From positions 4,470,501-4,534,500 of the forward strand of contig NZ_AKVN02000001.1 in the NCBI RefSeq assembly GCF_000271485.2: a stretch of 64,000 nucleotides of DNA. The letters run 5' to 3'. The notes under the pieces were generated by a model. The model did no database searches. It was not told the DNA's origin and was given only the letters and a program-made list of their open reading frames with translations. This DNA is from Pelosinus fermentans DSM 17108 (GTDB lineage Bacteria; Bacillota; Negativicutes; DSM-13327). Position numbers and translations under genes: made by a program. Of this stretch, positions 61,563 through 64,000 are shown piece after piece. Positions within the stretch are counted from its first letter, which is position 1, and each line of letters opens with the position of its first letter.

Positions 61563-61654
61563 CTGCCCACGGGCATGTATTCCAACAACATTTGCAGTTT
61601 TCCCATAGGATCATCATCTACAATTAGTACTTTAATTTTCTTCCTTATTTTCAC
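61535..61654 (-). pseudogene. Internally deleted CitB/DcuR-type response regulator, 39 codons
   Basis: A GTG at 61654 inside the kinase gene opens a frame reading KKIKVLIVDDDPM, the N-terminus of a receiver domain with its acidic pocket. It then jumps to LQMLLEYMPVGRPIHRFKMK and a stop, like the C-terminus of CitB/DcuR regulators (-GRPxxxYR-). Some 180 residues, including the phospho-accepting Asp and the DNA-binding helix, are missing, yet the frame is kept. The kinase partner is therefore without its regulator here. Confidence 0.75.
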
Positions 61655-63239
61655 CTTTATTACAATAAGGAATCCATACTTTAAATTCTACGCCACCATC
61701 TGGTAAGTTGTAATGAGAAATTAGGCCATTATTCACCTTAACTTTTTCTGACACTAAAGCTAGACCATAACCTCGATGGGCTCCTTTGCCAGAAATGCCC
61801 CGCGCGTAAATACGCTCACCCAAACTCTCATCGATCCAAGGTCCCGAATTTTGGACCATAATCCCAACTCCCGCCTCTTCTTCCCGGATACGCAGTATGA
61901 TGGTTTTACTCTTAGCCGCTGTAACAGCTTCTGTTGCATTTTCAATGAGATTGCCCAAAATAATAACCATATCCCCACTGGTTAATTGGCCGGGCAAGCT
62001 TTGCATTGCGGTATCAGATGTAACAATAAACTCAATGCCAAGTTCTCTGGCACGACTCATCTTCCCCACCAGCAAACCGAAGGTAACGGCATCTTTTATC
62101 TTGTACCGCAATTTTTCAAACTCGCCTTGATTCGTATCATAACTTTCAATAATTAAATCAACGGCTTGCTCGTAAGATCCTAATTGAATGAGTCCCGCAA
62201 CGGCATGAAGTTTATTTTTAAATTCATGGGTTTGGGCGCGCAGAAGATCTACAAAACGATGTACACCTGTCATTTCTTCTGCCAAACGGGAAATTTCTGT
62301 ACGGTCCCGAAAGGCAATGACTGCCCCTACAACATGGTCATCTACAATGGTGGGAACAACATTCGCAAGAATAATGACATCATTCACACGCTGCTCATAA
62401 TCATACAATGGCTTACCACTGTCAATAACAAGATCCAGGCGCAACTGGGCAATAAAGTTTGCTATCGGCTGACCAAATATTTCTTCTGGTCTTTTTCCAA
62501 TAATGGCCGCAGCTTCATTATTAACAACACGGACTGTTCCATTTACATCAACGGCCAAGACCCCTTCCCGCAAGGCATCAAGAGTAGCCTCATTTTCTCT
62601 AAACATCGTAGCAATTTCATAAGGTTCCAAGCCATAAATGGCTTTCTTTATATTTTTTGCGACCAGTGCTGAGCCAATAATACTCAGTGCCAAAGCGATT
62701 AGCAAGGCATATAAAACATTTTTGCCCCCTTCTAAAACCTGGTTATAAATATCATTTATATAAAAGCCGACGGATACAAAACCGATTTGCTGCCCTCCTA
62801 CTGCAAAGATAGGCACATTCGCCCGTAGAGAAGGTGCTAAGCTGCCCTTGGCAATGTACATATATTCCTGCCCCTTTAATACCGGTTCGCGATATAAACT
62901 GGTCAGAGGTGTGCCTACGTTCTGCGAAGTTGGATGGGACAAACGGATTTGATTCATATTTGAAATTACAATAAATGCCGCCCCTGTTGATTTGCGCCAT
63001 TCCTCTGCAATGGGCTGCAATACATCTGATGGATGATGATTGTGAAGTATGTTTTCTCGAACCTGGGGCATTTCGGCGATGGATCTTCCTATGTCTAATG
63101 CTCGACTGCCAATATCGTCTTGAATTTCCTGATAAATATGATGAATGACAAAGGCTCCAGCCAAGGTTAAAGCCAGGCACACAATCCCTACTGTTAATAG
63201 CATAATCTTATATTGTAGAGATATTCTCTTTTTTTTCAT
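61632..63239 (-). CDS. DcuS/CitA-family sensor histidine kinase
   Basis: 535 residues from ATG at 63239; the frame reaches 63272 but has no better site. An N-terminal membrane segment (IMLLTVGIVCLALTLAGAFV), a periplasmic sCache domain (IGRSIAEMPQVREN, IGFVSVGFYINDIY), a second membrane segment (LYALLIALALSIIGSALV) and a PAS domain (LREGVLAVDVNGTVRVVNNEAAAIIGK) lead to the phospho-acceptor block RAQTHEFKNKLHAVAGLIQLG and an ATPase domain (ILGNLIENATEAV, GAHRGYGLALVSEKV). Such kinases sense citrate, C4-dicarboxylates or similar acids. No transporter for a target is near, and the partner regulator is broken. Confidence 0.93.
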   Translation of the reverse strand: MKKKRISLQYKIMLLTVGIVCLALTLAGAFVIHHIYQEIQDDIGSRALDIGRSIAEMPQVRENILHNHHPSDVLQPIAEEWRKSTGAAFIVISNMNQIRLSHPTSQNVGTPLTSLYREPVLKGQEYMYIAKGSLAPSLRANVPIFAVGGQQIGFVSVGFYINDIYNQVLEGGKNVLYALLIALALSIIGSALVAKNIKKAIYGLEPYEIATMFRENEATLDALREGVLAVDVNGTVRVVNNEAAAIIGKRPEEIFGQPIANFIAQLRLDLVIDSGKPLYDYEQRVNDVIILANVVPTIVDDHVVGAVIAFRDRTEISRLAEEMTGVHRFVDLLRAQTHEFKNKLHAVAGLIQLGSYEQAVDLIIESYDTNQGEFEKLRYKIKDAVTFGLLVGKMSRARELGIEFIVTSDTAMQSLPGQLTSGDMVIILGNLIENATEAVTAAKSKTIILRIREEEAGVGIMVQNSGPWIDESLGERIYARGISGKGAHRGYGLALVSEKVKVNNGLISHYNLPDGGVEFKVWIPYCNKGENKEEN

Positions 63240-63371
63240 ATACAAAAAAACCACCCCATGACTGCATAACATTCCACATGAATCACCTTGTTCCTGCCTG
63301 CATAAGGATGATACCTAATAAAAACACAGATGAAGGTAAGACTCCATCTGCATCTGATTCACTTCATCAGT

Positions 63372-63872
63372 TTATCTCTTTTTTTCTTCCGGTTTTGCCA
63401 GCATTAAATTGACATGACAATATCCATTGGGTGTTTTCTGTAAATAATCCTGGTGATATGCTTCTGCCAAGCAAAAATTCTTTACAGGCTCTACTTCTAC
63501 CACTATAGGTTCTGAATAAGATAACTGCTGCTCCTTAATAAATTCCAGGATGCATTCTTTTTCCATCTCATCGGAATAATACACTCCACTGCGGTACTGG
63601 GTCCCCTGATCCGGTCCTTGACGGTTAAGAGTTACTGGATCAATAATTCTAAAGAAATGCTCTAGTAATTTCCTTAAAGGCAGCACCTCTTCATGATACG
63701 TAACCTCACAAACTTCTGTATGTCCTGTTGTTCCCGAGCACACTTGCTGATACGTAGGATTTTCTATCCGTCCTTGTCCGTATCCTACTTTGGTACCCAC
63801 CACTCCCTTAAGTTGTTGAAAGTAGGCTTCTACACCCCAGAAGCACCCTCCTGCCAGCCAAATTTTTTTCAT
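63372..63872 (-). CDS. msrA: Peptide methionine sulfoxide reductase A
   Basis: 166 residues from ATG at 63872 (GGAGATTGACT upstream). MsrA repairs methionine-S-sulfoxide. The catalytic Cys is in AGGCFWGVEAYF (GCFWG motif); YGQGRIENPTYQQVCSGTTGHTEVCEVTY and AEAYHQDYLQKTPNGYC are typical, and the last cysteine can resolve the disulfide. It lies 21 bp after the stop of the gene at the right edge. Confidence 0.96.
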   Translation of the reverse strand: MKKIWLAGGCFWGVEAYFQQLKGVVGTKVGYGQGRIENPTYQQVCSGTTGHTEVCEVTYHEEVLPLRKLLEHFFRIIDPVTLNRQGPDQGTQYRSGVYYSDEMEKECILEFIKEQQLSYSEPIVVEVEPVKNFCLAEAYHQDYLQKTPNGYCHVNLMLAKPEEKKR

Positions 63873-63893
63873 AGTCAATCTCCTCTCCAGTTT

Positions 63894-64000
63894 TTATTCG
63901 AAGGACTGCCAGCTCTCTTGACTATTTTTCTCTGCTAAGTACTTCTCCATTTTACGATGAGGTCCGGCAAAAGATAGTTTCTCCCAATCTTTACGATTTA
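63894..64000 (-). CDS. C-terminal end of an unidentified protein (partial)
   Basis: The last 34 residues read NRKDWEKLSFAGPHRKMEKY and end in NSQESWQSFE before a stop at 63894. The rest lies beyond the right edge. The stretch is polar and has no motif I recognise. Its stop is 21 bp from the msrA start, so the two probably share a transcript. Confidence 0.65.
   Translation of the reverse strand, partial: NRKDWEKLSFAGPHRKMEKYLAEKNSQESWQSFE

Overview
The window looks like a chromosomal segment of an anaerobic Firmicute, probably a Negativicute of the Sporomusa/Pelosinus type. This is an inference from the anaerobic gene set (pyruvate formate-lyase, Fe-S proteins), the Firmicute-style riboswitches and GGAGG ribosome-binding sites, and the roughly 40% GC of the right half. 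No rRNA or tRNA is present, so the taxonomy is not proven.

Left half (1-32,000), almost entirely minus strand: one long gene cluster that reads as a contractile injection (type VI secretion-like) apparatus unlike the canonical proteobacterial T6SS. In transcription order, from right to left, it has a von Willebrand A protein, a 729-residue sheath-like protein, two Hcp-like tube proteins followed by an internal terminator, a DnaJ-domain protein, two FHA proteins, two PP2C-type phosphatases (one with a membrane segment and a TPR tail), a large Hsp70/actin-like ATPase with an added N-terminal domain, a Sel1-repeat periplasmic protein, three unrecognised proteins that are probably baseplate parts, a DcrB-like protein, a VgrG-like spike, a pentapeptide-repeat protein, an unknown 183-residue protein and a DUF4280 (PAAR-like)-lipase effector. 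Next comes an accessory zone of lower GC: two near-identical ankyrin lipoproteins (probable immunity) in a 1,098-bp tandem duplication with effector debris, a small membrane protein, a third Hcp-like protein with a C-terminal extension, an anchored protein and a permuted papain-like enzyme. Last is a very large VgrG-Rhs protein that runs off the left edge. No ClpV, TssJLM or Ser/Thr kinase gene lies in the window.

Right half (32,000-64,000), about 40% GC: ordinary metabolism and regulation. In order: purL; a divergent LysR regulator; speD with a long leader carrying short ORFs; a YhcH protein; the panBCD operon with a DUF2520 dehydrogenase and an attenuator-like leader; DUF4870 and YitT membrane proteins; an ECF riboflavin transporter under an FMN riboswitch; an Nramp transporter; a pyruvate formate-lyase gene behind a ZTP riboswitch, plus a second promoter with an FNR-like site; pflA; pepT; queG; a PAS-GGDEF protein; a hemolysin III homologue; a cysteine hydrolase; hrpB with a DUF2157 protein; an Fe-S protein; a DcuS/CitA-type sensor kinase followed by an internally deleted response regulator; and msrA.

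Two repeat families dot the right half. One is a set of roughly 80-120-bp palindromes with GAACC/GGTTC ends (eight copies and a half copy). The other is a pair of perfect hairpins whose arms are unrelated but whose loop core is identical.
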